NCBI GenBank assembly: GCA_028820655.1
Contig: JAPPIK010000056.1
Coordinates: 437,486-501,485, forward strand
DNA length: 64,000 nucleotides
Source: Candidatus Poribacteria bacterium
GTDB taxonomy: Bacteria; Poribacteria; WGA-4E; JAJDTR01
Direction of reading: 5' to 3'
Below the pieces are notes generated by a model. It searched no databases. It saw nothing but the letters and a program-made list of their open reading frames with translations, and was not told where the DNA came from. The position numbers and the translations under genes were made by a program. Below are positions 45,144 to 54,460 of the stretch, in pieces (position 1 is the first letter of the stretch; each line of letters begins with the position of its first letter).

Positions 45144-46130
45144 TCATTGAATTCTGGATGACCTCGCGTTTTTTAGCCGTTGAAAAACCTGCTGAACCGT
45201 TATGGCATCGATCACGGCGCAACTTTCCGCGCCGCAACTGCCGGGGTTTTTCCCCGGGTGACACGGATTGCAGCCGAGATCCATATCGCTTCGCACCACA
45301 ATATGCTCCTCGCCGTAGGGGCCGCTCCGATGATGGTTCGTGGAGCCGAATATGGCAATAACCGATGTGCCTACCGCAGCGGCGATGTGCATTGGACCTG
45401 TGTCGTTCCCGATATAAATATCGCAAGTCTCAATCAGTGCGGCTACCTGTCGTAGACTCTGGTTTTTTACGACTATGGGCTCCAAATTCATTGAGTCAGC
45501 GACTTGGACTTGCAACGATAATTCGTCAGGGCCGGCGAACAGAAGGATTTGGGCGTCCCACTCATCGTCCAAGAGATCCGCAATCCGGGCAAAATTTGTA
45601 GGGGACCACAGCTTGTAACGCCAATTTCCCCCAGGGTGAATGCCCACAACCGGTCGATCGCGCGTCATACCTTTATTGATCAGGTATTGATCGCGGGCGG
45701 TGATTTCCCCATCGGTAAACCGAAGTTGCGGTCGTGCACCGGCGGTGTCAACTCCATGACGTTTAAGAGCTTCAAGATACCGAGTGACGGCATGTGTATT
45801 GCTGCCGCGCCTTGGCAACCCCCAATGCACTCCTCCTAGAAAACGTGACCAGAGGCTATCCCGAAGATCGATAATCAGATCAAATCGCTTGCTTCGCAGC
45901 GAACTGATGAGGCGCCATTTTCCATTCCATCCGGCGTGCTTTTCCCGATGGTCATAAATTAGAACATAATCAATCCCCGGGTCTTCCGCAAGGAGATGAA
46001 AGGCTCGGGTGCCGACGAGAAGGGAAATTTGCGCATCGGGAAAATGGCGGCGAAGGGGGTTAATTACCGCTGTCGAGAGGGTAGCATCGCCGATAAAACT
46101 GAAGCTGAAGACCAAGATATTCTTAATCAT
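45144..46130 (-). CDS. Glycosyltransferase family 9 (heptosyltransferase-like)
   Basis: A 328-residue GT9 enzyme. Such enzymes add heptose or other sugars to lipopolysaccharide cores. Motifs are IKNILVFSFSFIGDATLSTAVINPLRRHFP at the N-terminus, DLIIDLRDSLWSRF, VVGIHPGGNWRYKLW and the nucleotide-sugar-binding CDIYIGNDTGPMHIAAAVGT, with the C-terminal LGCNPCHPG. I chose ATG 46130 over the in-frame TTG at 46139. It belongs to a three-gene glycosyltransferase set read from right to left (47475, 46187, 45144). Confidence 0.9.
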   Translation of the reverse strand: MIKNILVFSFSFIGDATLSTAVINPLRRHFPDAQISLLVGTRAFHLLAEDPGIDYVLIYDHREKHAGWNGKWRLISSLRSKRFDLIIDLRDSLWSRFLGGVHWGLPRRGSNTHAVTRYLEALKRHGVDTAGARPQLRFTDGEITARDQYLINKGMTRDRPVVGIHPGGNWRYKLWSPTNFARIADLLDDEWDAQILLFAGPDELSLQVQVADSMNLEPIVVKNQSLRQVAALIETCDIYIGNDTGPMHIAAAVGTSVIAIFGSTNHHRSGPYGEEHIVVRSDMDLGCNPCHPGKNPGSCGAESCAVIDAITVQQVFQRLKNARSSRIQ

Positions 46131-46186
46131 GTCCCACAAAACGTGGCGTGCGATAGGTCGGTCAAGATGAATTCATCAACCCCGAC

Positions 46187-47446
46187 CTAAATCAAACCGC
46201 CCTTCTTTCCGGCATACGATCCTATCAGTTCAATTGCAGTTCCCAAACCATCTTCGGTACTGATTTTTTCTCCTAACGCGCGAGCTTTTTTCGCCATTGA
46301 CTTGGAGGAGATTGTCTTACGGATGCGGCGTGCCAAACTCTCGGCAGTCATATCGCAGCGGTATAGCGGTCTGAGTGCAACCCCTAGCCTACGTAGTCTT
46401 CTACCCCAGTACGGCTGATCGCCAAGATGGGGAATTACTACCGAGGGCACACCGGCTCGACAGACGGACGCGGTGGTGCCTGCGCCGCCGTGGTGCACCA
46501 CACATTTCCCCTGGCGAAAAAGAAGATTGTGTGGAACATATTCAACGAAGTAAATGGATTGCGATGAGATGGGTAGCTGCAAATTGCCCCAACCTGCCTG
46601 AATTACCGCGCGTTGGCCGCATAATTCCACTGCTTCAATGAGAATTCGAGTCGTTTCGGCCGCTCGCGTGCCGCCCATTGAACCGAACGATATAATAACA
46701 GGGGGTTCCCCTCTGCGCAAGAAGTCTTGCAGCGCGGTTGGAACTTTGAAGTTAGGCTCGTCAAGAAACCATGCGCCGGTGAATCTGTGATGCTTCGGGA
46801 GGTCGGACGGTGGCGGGCAAATATGTTGCGAAGCGGCAACCAGATTTAATTGTGGTGAATACATTCCTTCCACGCCAATCAACTTCCGTTCCTGCCCGCC
46901 CACGGAGGCTATAAACTCGTTGAAGGCCGGATCCGCCCGTTTCCGTATCAGCCATTCTGCAACCCTCCAAGAAAGACAATTAAATTGAGGCCCAAGGTTG
47001 GGCGCGGGATAAGGCGCGTCTTCGGCGGTCTTGATGAATCCCGGACAATAACTAACCGTTAACCACGGAAGTTTATTTTTGATCGCCGCTTCCTGTCCGG
47101 GCACGTCGGCTGAATGGCAAATTGCTAGGTCGTAGCCCTCCATTCCTCGAAGGCAGTCTTGATACCACTCCTCGGCGTCCGCCAAGATTCCGTCTTTCAC
47201 GATTCGTATTGCCGATTCAAGAGGGTTCTTGATGCGGACCAAATCGTCCATGAATCCATGGAACTGATCAATGTTGAATGGGACGCCAACGGCGTAAAAG
47301 TCAACGCCGAACTTGGCGAAACGGTCTTTATAGAGGCTGGACACGCACACCCGAACATCATGTCCTGCGGCAACTAACCGTTCAGACAAGGCGACAAATG
47401 GGTGGACATCACCGGTCGTGCCCCAGGTACTCAATACTATTCGCAT
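46187..47446 (-). CDS. GT1-type UDP-glycosyltransferase
   Basis: A 419-residue glycosyltransferase of the GT-B fold resembling sterol, macrolide and rhamnosyl transferases. The start MRIVLSTWGTTGDVHPFVALSERLVAAGHD is typical. The C-terminal donor-binding domain has PPVIISFGSMG, VEYVPHNLLF and VVHHGGAGTTASVCRAGVPSVVIP. The acceptor is likely a lipid or small hydrophobic molecule, but this is inference. It lies 28 bases after the neighbouring GT9 gene and 56 bases before the next one, so the set is probably one operon. Confidence 0.9.
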   Translation of the reverse strand: MRIVLSTWGTTGDVHPFVALSERLVAAGHDVRVCVSSLYKDRFAKFGVDFYAVGVPFNIDQFHGFMDDLVRIKNPLESAIRIVKDGILADAEEWYQDCLRGMEGYDLAICHSADVPGQEAAIKNKLPWLTVSYCPGFIKTAEDAPYPAPNLGPQFNCLSWRVAEWLIRKRADPAFNEFIASVGGQERKLIGVEGMYSPQLNLVAASQHICPPPSDLPKHHRFTGAWFLDEPNFKVPTALQDFLRRGEPPVIISFGSMGGTRAAETTRILIEAVELCGQRAVIQAGWGNLQLPISSQSIYFVEYVPHNLLFRQGKCVVHHGGAGTTASVCRAGVPSVVIPHLGDQPYWGRRLRRLGVALRPLYRCDMTAESLARRIRKTISSKSMAKKARALGEKISTEDGLGTAIELIGSYAGKKGGLI

Positions 47447-47474
47447 GCAACTTCCAATTAAGCAGGTGCGATGG

Positions 47475-48554
47475 TCACACCACCGATGCGCTCATTTTTT
47501 CGGCACTTGTGCCCAAATGTCCACCAACTCTCCGCGCAATTTCGTCCCGCACGAAATTGAGGGGCAATTTTTTCGTGCACTCCCACCCAATTTTGCACTT
47601 GTGGGCGCTGCAGGGCCAACACGGCATGTCACGCCGCACAATGGCCGCTTTCTCACTGAGAGGTTTCCACGCAACATGGTCGGTGGGACCGAATATTGCC
47701 ACCATGGGAACGTCAAGAGCGGCAGCGATATGCATGGGACCAGAATCGTTACAAATGACGAGATTGCAGTGTTTCATTAGGGCGGCAAGGTTACGAATCG
47801 ACTCCGGCGCATGGGAAATTGACGGGCTCGTCATTAGTTTTTTTACGTTGCGAGAAAGGTGCGCTTCGTTGGGTCCCTGCAAAATCAGGATTTTAGCGTT
47901 AAATTCACTTACTAACCAATCAGCTATGTGGGCGAAATTTTCGCTGGGCCACTGCTTATCAAACGAACTTCCGCCAGGATGCAGGCACACCAAGAAATCG
48001 TTTGAATGAACACGCCAGTCCATAAGTTGCCGTTTGGCAAATGAAACTTCCTGATCTAGCAAGTTGAACACGAGTTCCCGATTGCCTTCTCCCGCACAGA
48101 TTAACCGTATCAACTCCAAATTCCGATCCACCTCGTGCACATACCCCTTCTCGTACTTACCATGCCATCTATGCGTTAGTGTACGTTTGAGACGTTTGTG
48201 ATAGCGTCCCAATCGGTAGCGCGCACCGGAGAGCAATGTCACAAAGTTCGACCATGAAGCGGTGCGCAAGGCAATAGCGACATCGAATTCTTCACGGCGC
48301 AAATCGCCATAGAATCGTATTCGATCTCGCACTTCTCGATGGGCACCGTCTCGGTCAAAAATCAGAATCCGATTGATGTGGGGATTGCCGGTTAATACCG
48401 GCGCATTTAGCGGTTGGGTGAGTACGCAAATCTCTGCGCGCGGGTAATTATTGCGTAGCAGAGTGATCGCGGGTGTGGAGTTGAGCAAATCGCCGATTCC
48501 GTCGTTGCGAATGACCAAGATCTTGTTGATGTTGGGGAGGACGAGATCGGACAT
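47475..48554 (-). CDS. Glycosyltransferase family 9 (heptosyltransferase-like)
   Basis: A GT9 enzyme of 359 residues from the ATG at 48554 (365 from the in-frame TTG at 48572). Motifs are NKILVIRNDGIGDLLNSTPAITLLRNNYP, VAIALRTASWSNFV, CLHPGGSSFDKQWPSENFAHI and NLVICNDSGPMHIAAALDVP, with a C-terminal Cys-containing segment CWPCSAHKC like that of heptosyltransferases. It is the first gene of the glycosyltransferase set and probably acts on a lipopolysaccharide core. No clear ribosome site distinguishes the two starts. Confidence 0.9.
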   Translation of the reverse strand: MSDLVLPNINKILVIRNDGIGDLLNSTPAITLLRNNYPRAEICVLTQPLNAPVLTGNPHINRILIFDRDGAHREVRDRIRFYGDLRREEFDVAIALRTASWSNFVTLLSGARYRLGRYHKRLKRTLTHRWHGKYEKGYVHEVDRNLELIRLICAGEGNRELVFNLLDQEVSFAKRQLMDWRVHSNDFLVCLHPGGSSFDKQWPSENFAHIADWLVSEFNAKILILQGPNEAHLSRNVKKLMTSPSISHAPESIRNLAALMKHCNLVICNDSGPMHIAAALDVPMVAIFGPTDHVAWKPLSEKAAIVRRDMPCWPCSAHKCKIGWECTKKLPLNFVRDEIARRVGGHLGTSAEKMSASVV

Positions 48555-48977
48555 TGGAAACTGAATATCCAAGAGGCGGTTAGATACTTGAATCTGCCAA
48601 TCATTTTGCAGGATGTTTCACGCTACCACGGCCAAAACCCTGAAGATACTATCATATCACACGGTGGGGGGTTCATCCAGAAAAAATGAGAATAGCGCTT
48701 CGGTGTTTCTCCGAGTGCACTACATGCCGCGGTTTGCCATTGACTTAAAGCATTTCCGGTGATCGCAAGTATCTTGTTTGCGTGGATCAAGTAGAGAAAC
48801 TTTTGTGGAGCGGTATGGGAAGTTTTTTCTCCGTGTAACGTCGGCGGGGAAAGGGAATCTCTATCGAATTCCCTTTTTGGTCGCTTGATCCCCGCCTACG
48901 GTCGGCCAATGCAAACAAAACAATTCAAGAGAAATGAGATTAACCCCCGAAAAGTGAGGATATGTCAGTTTTCCATG
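48555..48977. other. Intergenic stretch between glycosyltransferase and metal-resistance regions
   Basis: About 420 bases with no gene. It should hold the 3' end signal of the multicopper oxidase unit and the promoter of the glycosyltransferase set, both on the - strand. The long hairpin at 48843-48896 is the only clear structure. Confidence 0.4.
48843..48896. repeat. Two-tier hairpin, possible terminator
   Basis: Outer arms GGCGGGGA (48843-48850) and TCCCCGCC (48889-48896) enclose the inner arms AAAGGGAAT (48850-48858) and ATTCCCTTT (48868-48876). The T-run after the inner stem is on the + strand, opposite to both flanking genes. On the - strand the stem could still end transcription of the multicopper oxidase unit, with help from Rho. 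Confidence 0.5.
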
Positions 48978-50300
48978 TTATCCCAAATCTCGTAACAGTT
49001 CCTCTTCTGCCGCCAAGTCCGCAACCGTGCCTGCGGGGTATTCATACCAGCCCGGATCGTCATAATTGACGAGATGCTCGCGGACCTTCAGTATAGTAAA
49101 CATCCCACCCATTGTGATGTAGTCAAACGGACCATATGCACCGACCATCGGTATGCTATTCGCCGGTACCGCCATGTGGCCCGATTCTACGTGAATCCCG
49201 TGCTCGCCCATGCCGTGCTCGCCCATGGTCATGTAATTGGGCAGGAGCTTGCGCACATTCGGATCGAGGCCGTCTTTTTTGATGCCGACCACATTGGGAA
49301 AGTCGTGACCCATCTGGTTCATGACATGATGTGTCATGTGGCAGTGCATCGCCCAGTCGCCGGGTTCACTTGCAACAAACTCAATGTCGCGTGTTGCGCC
49401 GACGGGTACAAGAGCTGTGGTTTCGGGTCGCTGCGCGGTTGCGGGGATTTGTCCGCCATCGGTTGCGGTTATCTTGAAGTAGTGCCCGTGAAGGTGGATG
49501 GGATGGTGGTCCATTGCACTTAGATTGCCGAGCCGAATCCGCACCCGATCGCCTAGCTTGGCAACCAGTGGTTCAGTACCGGGATAACATTTTGCGTTCA
49601 TTGTCAAGACGTTGAAATCGCTCATCTCGTTGGGATTGGGTGTTGCCGTGCCCGGATCGATTCGCCATTCACTTAACATGATAGCGAAGTCACGGTCAAC
49701 CGCATAGTCAGGTTGAGGTTTTCTCGGATGGAGAATCATCATGCCCATCATCCCCATCGCCATCTGGGTCATTTCGTCATGATGGGAATGGTACATGAAC
49801 GTGCCCGATTGCCGTACAGTCCATTCGTACTTGAATGTTTCACCCGGCTGAATGGCGCGCTGAGTCAGCCCTCCAACGCCATCCATCCCGGCAGGAAGAA
49901 ATACACCGTGCCAATGGACGGTGGTCGGCGCCTTGAGCCGGTTTGTTACGTAAATCCGAATGCGATCGCCTTCCACGGCTTCAATGGTGGGACCGTGTAC
50001 ATGTCCGTTGTATCCCCAGCATTTGGCTTTCAAACCGGGGGCAAACTCATTGGATACCTCCTCTGCTATAAGGTGATACACCTTGACCTCATCCACAATC
50101 TTCCAGTCGAGCGACGTACCGCTCGGTGTAATTACCGGTCGATAGTGCTTATTGGGAAGCCCCGGTTCTAAGACTGGACGGTTTGCGTCGCCTGCGTACG
50201 ATTTTTCCCAACGGGTTTCCATTGCGTCTGACCGTGAAGCCCCCAATGCAACGGCGCCCCCGGCGAGCGCACTCGTTTTTAGTAGATCTCGTCGGTTCAT
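48978..50300 (-). CDS. Multicopper oxidase (Tat-exported)
   Basis: A 440-residue multicopper oxidase, probably a periplasmic cuprous or metal oxidase. It begins with a twin-arginine type signal (MNRRDLLKTSALAGGAVALG). Copper ligands are evident: HWHG about 127-130, HSHH about 170-173, HPIHLHGH about 263-270 and HCHMTHHVMNQM about 317-328, the last with the type 1 Cys-His-Met-type set (Cys within HCH). The frame is open upstream to 50801, but the ATG at 50300 is chosen: GGAGGAC stands seven bases before it, and it comes one base after the stop of the TolC-family gene. About 110 residues follow the last copper motif, longer than usual. Confidence 0.92.
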   Translation of the reverse strand: MNRRDLLKTSALAGGAVALGASRSDAMETRWEKSYAGDANRPVLEPGLPNKHYRPVITPSGTSLDWKIVDEVKVYHLIAEEVSNEFAPGLKAKCWGYNGHVHGPTIEAVEGDRIRIYVTNRLKAPTTVHWHGVFLPAGMDGVGGLTQRAIQPGETFKYEWTVRQSGTFMYHSHHDEMTQMAMGMMGMMILHPRKPQPDYAVDRDFAIMLSEWRIDPGTATPNPNEMSDFNVLTMNAKCYPGTEPLVAKLGDRVRIRLGNLSAMDHHPIHLHGHYFKITATDGGQIPATAQRPETTALVPVGATRDIEFVASEPGDWAMHCHMTHHVMNQMGHDFPNVVGIKKDGLDPNVRKLLPNYMTMGEHGMGEHGIHVESGHMAVPANSIPMVGAYGPFDYITMGGMFTILKVREHLVNYDDPGWYEYPAGTVADLAAEEELLRDLG

Positions 50301-50301
50301 T

Positions 50302-51819
50302 TCAATGTCCTCCGTGTCCGAGTGTGGCTTCGGACGAGCCATCGGGTAGTGATTCAGTGTTAGCGAACGATGGTATAGATCCAATTGCCGATGTTGATTT
50401 TGGCAGTCTGCCAGCAAGGATCTGCTCCAGCTCAACGCGTGCCGCATGATAGTTGTAAAGTGACTGAACATAGGTTCGTCCGGCACCGATTTCTTGCTGT
50501 TTTGCCAGCAGCAACCGAGGCGTTCCAACCTGCATCGCGTTATATTGCAACTGCACCTGCACAACGATTTTGTATCGCAAAGGGAGTATCTCATTCTGGT
50601 AATACACCGCGGCTTGTCGCGCGGTCGCCAAACGGCGACGGGCGGCACGGACAGCAGCACGGATCTCGACCGCGAGGGCGTAGAATTCCTGTTGGCCTCG
50701 ACGCAGTTCGGATGTTGCCGAATCAACTTTCGCTTGATTCCAGTTAAAGAGCGGAATTTCGAATCCGATGGCTGGGCCGGTTGCCCATTCACCTGAGGCA
50801 CGTTCTATTTCCATGCCAAGATCCAAACTCGGAACAAGCTTGGTCGCCTTGGCAATTCCAAGTCGTTTTCCCATGGCGATTATCTTTTGTCGAGCGAGCG
50901 CAAGATCAATGCTGTTTTCGATAGCAGTTTTCTCGAGATGCTCAAGTTCCATAGGATTCGCGGGAGCGTCTGGCAGCCGAGGTGCGATACTCCATGAAAC
51001 GCTCTCGCCCCAAAGTCCCATTAGCGCGTTGAGACCTTCACGACTTTCTGCCACTTCCAATTCTGCTGACGCCAAATTCAATTTTGCGTCTCCGCTGAAG
51101 CTTTGCTGAAGCAACAGGTCAAGCTCGATGATATTCCCCGCATCGAAGAGACGTTGGGTGAACTCGTATCCGGTATTGGTTGCTTCCGCAATCTGCCGAG
51201 ACAATTCAAGCATCTGTTCCGCGCTCTGCACCCGGTAGTATGCGAGGCGCGTTTGCGCCGCTAAATCCATGATGGCAGCCGTAACGCGAAGTTTTGCCAT
51301 CTCGTATTCGGTTTCGGCAACCGATGTACGCATTCTTGAATACAGTGCGGAAAGGAAATCTATCCCAAATTCGAACGTGTATTCGCTTGCACCACCGGAG
51401 GTCTCTGCGGTAGCTTGGTGACCCGCAGCATGCCCAAATGTTACACCCCCGTGAAATCTAGGGTTGGTGGTCAAACTTGCATCGACAACTGCTGCTTGGC
51501 TAACACCCAATTCTTCATACACTGCTTGTAAACGCCGATTGTTCAACAGCGCAATCTGCACCGCGTCATCGGCGGCGAGCGGTTCTTCTAGGAGTTTTTG
51601 AATGGATTCAGCTACTTCCTCTTCCGCTTCTACGCCGGTGTTCCAGCGTACGGTGGAATTGATTCGTTGCTCCACCTGTTCCTGAATGAGGGACAGATTC
51701 GGCTGTTTCGACACACTAGCGCAACCTGACACAACAATCATCGCGGCAAAACCAATCGAAATAAAGGGGGGCGCTGGGCGGTATGTATCCGCCCTAGCGC
51801 TTTTCGCATGGTTGAACAT
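50302..51819 (-). CDS. TolC/CusC-family outer-membrane lipoprotein
   Basis: A 505-residue outer-membrane efflux protein of the TolC/NodT type. The lipobox VSGC gives a lipidated Cys at residue 33. The periplasmic helical barrel is made of two long coiled repeats (ALLNNRRLQAVYEELGVSQA ... and ... LARQKIIAMGKRLGIAKATK). The ATG at 51819 has GGAGGG with ideal spacing; the upstream ATG at 51846 has none. The start is one base after the stop of the DUF3347 gene, and the multicopper oxidase starts one base after its own stop, so the three genes are translationally linked. It is a third TolC protein in the region, without its own adaptor and pump. Confidence 0.9.
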   Translation of the reverse strand: MFNHAKSARADTYRPAPPFISIGFAAMIVVSGCASVSKQPNLSLIQEQVEQRINSTVRWNTGVEAEEEVAESIQKLLEEPLAADDAVQIALLNNRRLQAVYEELGVSQAAVVDASLTTNPRFHGGVTFGHAAGHQATAETSGGASEYTFEFGIDFLSALYSRMRTSVAETEYEMAKLRVTAAIMDLAAQTRLAYYRVQSAEQMLELSRQIAEATNTGYEFTQRLFDAGNIIELDLLLQQSFSGDAKLNLASAELEVAESREGLNALMGLWGESVSWSIAPRLPDAPANPMELEHLEKTAIENSIDLALARQKIIAMGKRLGIAKATKLVPSLDLGMEIERASGEWATGPAIGFEIPLFNWNQAKVDSATSELRRGQQEFYALAVEIRAAVRAARRRLATARQAAVYYQNEILPLRYKIVVQVQLQYNAMQVGTPRLLLAKQQEIGAGRTYVQSLYNYHAARVELEQILAGRLPKSTSAIGSIPSFANTESLPDGSSEATLGHGGH

Positions 51820-51820
51820 C

Positions 51821-52687
51821 TTAATCCCTCCCCTTCGTGTGTTCATGAACCGGATCGTGTTTTGCAGGTTGCATCTGTTCTCCGTGATGGCTGTAATCTG
51901 TCCCTATTTGCATGTGGTGCTCATATTCCGCCGCTTCGGGCGATGATTCTTTGGTAACTGCGGCGGCAACTTGAGCTTGATCGCTGTAACATCGGAGCAT
52001 AGAGCTGCCAAAGTAGGGGTTGCGTGCAGGAAATCCCTTCTGTAGCCAGACACCCCCCTGCGGGACATCGGAAGCCATACCACAAACATATTTGTAAACC
52101 GGCTTTTCGTCTTTTGTCGGCACGCCGGTCGGCGTGACAAGGTGATTCACAGCTTCGCTGAGCGATCCATAAATGGTCCTTGCCGTCTTGATGTCTGAAA
52201 CATCGCCGAGTTCGTGGCCATATTCATGAATTGCCAACGTGTGGTCTTTGTGAGATTCCCACAAGTCCCCCGGGACTTCATTCTCGAGGGTATGGAATGC
52301 TTCGAGCATCTGCTGCGTCTTCGCATTGACGTTTTCCATAGTGTCGGATGCTAGTTGATCTCCGATAGCGAAATAGGCGTCCAGCATCATCCCCAACGCG
52401 TCTTCGCTTGCCTCGGACAATGATACCGTCACGTGGCGCTCAATTTCCTCATCATGCGACTCCATATCCGATGTCATCATATCGGTCACGGGTTCGAAGA
52501 CAGTTTGCGGAGCTTCGGCATTCGCCGGGTGGTTGTGCGAGATAACAAATTCATCGGTCTTCGCTCCGCACCCGATCTGAAACAGAAACACGGCGAGGAA
52601 TCCGAGCGTGAACACCGCTGCGGAGCCTTGTATTGCGAGAGGGTTGATTACACCAGCCTTGTGTGGATTGGAAGTTCTGAATAACAT
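51821..52687 (-). CDS. DUF3347-containing lipoprotein
   Basis: A 288-residue exported protein. The N-terminus carries a hydrophobic segment ending in QIGC, a likely lipobox. His-rich linker sequence (SHNHPANAEAPQ) follows. The body resembles DUF3347, a helical domain found in or beside CusB-type copper adaptors: LDAYFAIGDQLASDTMENVN, TARTIYGSLSEAVNHLV, and the end KYVCGMASDVPQGGVWLQKG with ARNPYFGSSMLRC, where the usual AHCPMA motif appears as VCGMAS. The C-terminus is again rich in His and Met. GGAGGTG just before the ATG at 52687 decides the start. Periplasmic copper binding is the likely role. Confidence 0.8.
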   Translation of the reverse strand: MLFRTSNPHKAGVINPLAIQGSAAVFTLGFLAVFLFQIGCGAKTDEFVISHNHPANAEAPQTVFEPVTDMMTSDMESHDEEIERHVTVSLSEASEDALGMMLDAYFAIGDQLASDTMENVNAKTQQMLEAFHTLENEVPGDLWESHKDHTLAIHEYGHELGDVSDIKTARTIYGSLSEAVNHLVTPTGVPTKDEKPVYKYVCGMASDVPQGGVWLQKGFPARNPYFGSSMLRCYSDQAQVAAAVTKESSPEAAEYEHHMQIGTDYSHHGEQMQPAKHDPVHEHTKGRD

Positions 52688-52817
52688 TAGATACACCTCC
52701 GTTTGAGCAAAAAAAAAATCGCAAATCAATTAGGATGTTCTGATTCATAGCGCACTAACACGAATGAATCAATTGATTTTCAGCTTATGGGGTTTGGTGA
52801 AGATGTCGACGCGAAAG

Positions 52818-53285
52818 CTAGGCGACGGAAAACGGAGGTGCACGGGGCGAGATCTGGTAGGATATCGATTCTAGAATGGGATCCGGATAGGCATTTAGGA
52901 CGACGGTAGAATTCGTGGAAAAGACGGGAATTGTAAGACTGGGAACGATTACGGCAACCGATGGTAAGGATTTTTCTACGGTCTCAGAGAAGCGCTGGTA
53001 TTCTCTGGCTTTGAGTATTCCGAAATGATCTAGACAACAGTTGTCTTTTTCTTCGTCAGAATGGTCGCCGGGAGTGGTTTCGCTTTTCTTGGTGCGGCAG
53101 CATGTCGAACTACTAGCATGGTGCTCCGAGAACTGCCAAACCGAGGCTGCCCCCTGGCTTTTGGGCTGTTCCGCGTTGGAAACACCACAGGTTTGGGTTC
53201 CAATCAAGGGACACAGAACCGGACAAAGGAAGTAAATCGAAATGATCGATAGTAATAGAAGAACTACGGTTGTTTTGGATTTCAT
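52818..53285 (-). CDS. Small Cys-rich exported protein
   Basis: A 155-residue protein not matched to any family. From the ATG at 53285 it has a hydrophobic signal or anchor (TTVVLLLLSIISIYFLCPVL) and then many Cys: CPVLCPLIGTQTC, TCC, NCC and a CLDHFGIL stretch. A His/Ser segment (SEHHASSSTCC) lies between. The frame extends upstream to 53441, but that part has no ribosome site and lies beyond the candidate promoter's leader. The Cys pairs and its place at the head of the DUF3347-TolC-oxidase genes suggest a periplasmic metal-binding or metal-sensing role; this is inference. Confidence 0.6.
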   Translation of the reverse strand: MKSKTTVVLLLLSIISIYFLCPVLCPLIGTQTCGVSNAEQPKSQGAASVWQFSEHHASSSTCCRTKKSETTPGDHSDEEKDNCCLDHFGILKAREYQRFSETVEKSLPSVAVIVPSLTIPVFSTNSTVVLNAYPDPILESISYQISPRAPPFSVA

Positions 53286-53796
53286 ATTTGACTGCTGGCG
53301 AACGGGTTTTGGATATCTCCGAGCATCTTTGCAATGGGAAGCATTGGTGTGTATTTGGAGACTTTTTCTCGTAGTTTTGGACGCCCTGATTTGTTCCAGG
53401 TTTACAGTCCAAACGGAAATCGATGCAACGGTATTCCGCATATCCCGTCAATGAAGTTCCAAAGGCTTCTGCCGTCTTTTGCGTTGTTTGTCAATTTGTC
53501 ATTTGGTACAATGTAGGCTGTAATATTTTTAGTGCCAAACGAAAACAACCGTTTGTGCAGAACACACCTACCACAGCCGCAAGTTGCAACGAAATCGTCG
53601 GTTGTTTTCTTCTATCCCGATTTTGGCGCCGGCTACTCTCGACCAATCGCCTCCTTTCTGCCAACCTGACTTATCTCTTGATTGTCGTACAAAGGTATTT
53701 CACGCCGCACACTTTTAGGATTTGTATCAGGTGTATGCCGCCTGTACCCGGAGAGCTCGTACCATCCAGAACTATAATGTTATCGTCGTTGGTCAG
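53286..53796. other. 511-base gap in the metal-resistance region
   Basis: It separates the TolC-TolC-adaptor-pump-barrel genes from the Cys-rich/DUF3347/TolC/oxidase genes. It holds the candidate promoter and palindrome at 53510-53555. No gene is supported; the + strand frame 53423-53836 has no known pattern. Confidence 0.4.
53510..53555 (-). promoter_or_regulatory. Candidate regulated promoter of the Cys-rich/oxidase unit
   Basis: On the - strand, TTGGCA (53533-53538), a 17-base spacer and TACATT (53510-53515). The palindrome CAAACG...CGTTTG (53536-53541 and 53550-53555, 8-base gap) overlaps the first bases of the -35 box, where a repressor or activator could bind. It does not match the CopY or CsoR boxes I know. 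Confidence 0.45.
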
Positions 53797-54414
53797 TTAC
53801 AAGCCAGTTAGCTCCAATCGAAACATCACACCGTGACGGTTCAGCGACAGACTGTCAATTTCGGGTTTGTTCGGTACACTGATGCCCGGTTTCAATAGGC
53901 TAAATTGATAAGCAATCGTTCCATGTACTTGCACTACCTCAAAGATATTTTCAATCAGGCGGACTCGCATTCCACCATGACTTCTCGCTCCAAACGCGTT
54001 CTGAATGTTCACGGGTGTACTGAACTGTTCGCCGAACGAGTAAAAATCGCCACCTATGCCTACAAACGGTGACCAGCGCCCCGGTTTTGCCAAAGTCAGT
54101 GCTATGCCCACCGTATTGACATTGATTGTACCGATCGGCAATGCATCGCCAACGTTACCACGGCTATCAACGTTATAATTACCAAAGGGCACCGAGAAGT
54201 GTAATACATCGGGAATCAACTGTATCCCCAGTGAAACTTCCTCAGCACGAGCGGATTCCAGTTCTTTGTTAAAAAGTGTGATTCCACGCCCAACGCCTGC
54301 CGTTACGCCCTTAGCGATATGCTTATATTGGTCGAGTTCAAAGCCAAACCCCAATGTAGGTATTACGGGTAGCACTATAAGGAATCCAAGTTGGCATACC
54401 GTTTTCAATTTCAT
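53797..54414 (-). CDS. Small outer-membrane beta-barrel-like protein
   Basis: A 205-residue protein with a signal sequence (MKLKTVCQLGFLIVLPVIPTLGFG) followed by alternating amphipathic strands: IQLIPDVLHFSVPFGNYNVD, NTVGIALTLAKPGRWSPFVGIG and the terminal HGVMFRLELTGL. It looks like an 8-stranded outer-membrane barrel, but no family is recognised. GGAGGACGAT before the ATG at 54414 decides the start; the frame is open to 54483. It lies 46 bases after the pump gene and is the last gene of that group. Confidence 0.65.
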   Translation of the reverse strand: MKLKTVCQLGFLIVLPVIPTLGFGFELDQYKHIAKGVTAGVGRGITLFNKELESARAEEVSLGIQLIPDVLHFSVPFGNYNVDSRGNVGDALPIGTINVNTVGIALTLAKPGRWSPFVGIGGDFYSFGEQFSTPVNIQNAFGARSHGGMRVRLIENIFEVVQVHGTIAYQFSLLKPGISVPNKPEIDSLSLNRHGVMFRLELTGL

Positions 54415-54460
54415 ATCGTCCTCCGATAAACGTGGATGGGAAGCTAGAAGATTAGCGTCT

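Noticed and set aside
47278..48009. 243-codon frame on the + strand
   Set aside because: It is antisense to two well-supported glycosyltransferase genes and has low-complexity basic composition.
50301..50801. Longer start for the multicopper oxidase
   Set aside because: It overlaps the TolC-family gene in another frame, while the ATG at 50300 has a strong ribosome site and a twin-arginine signal.
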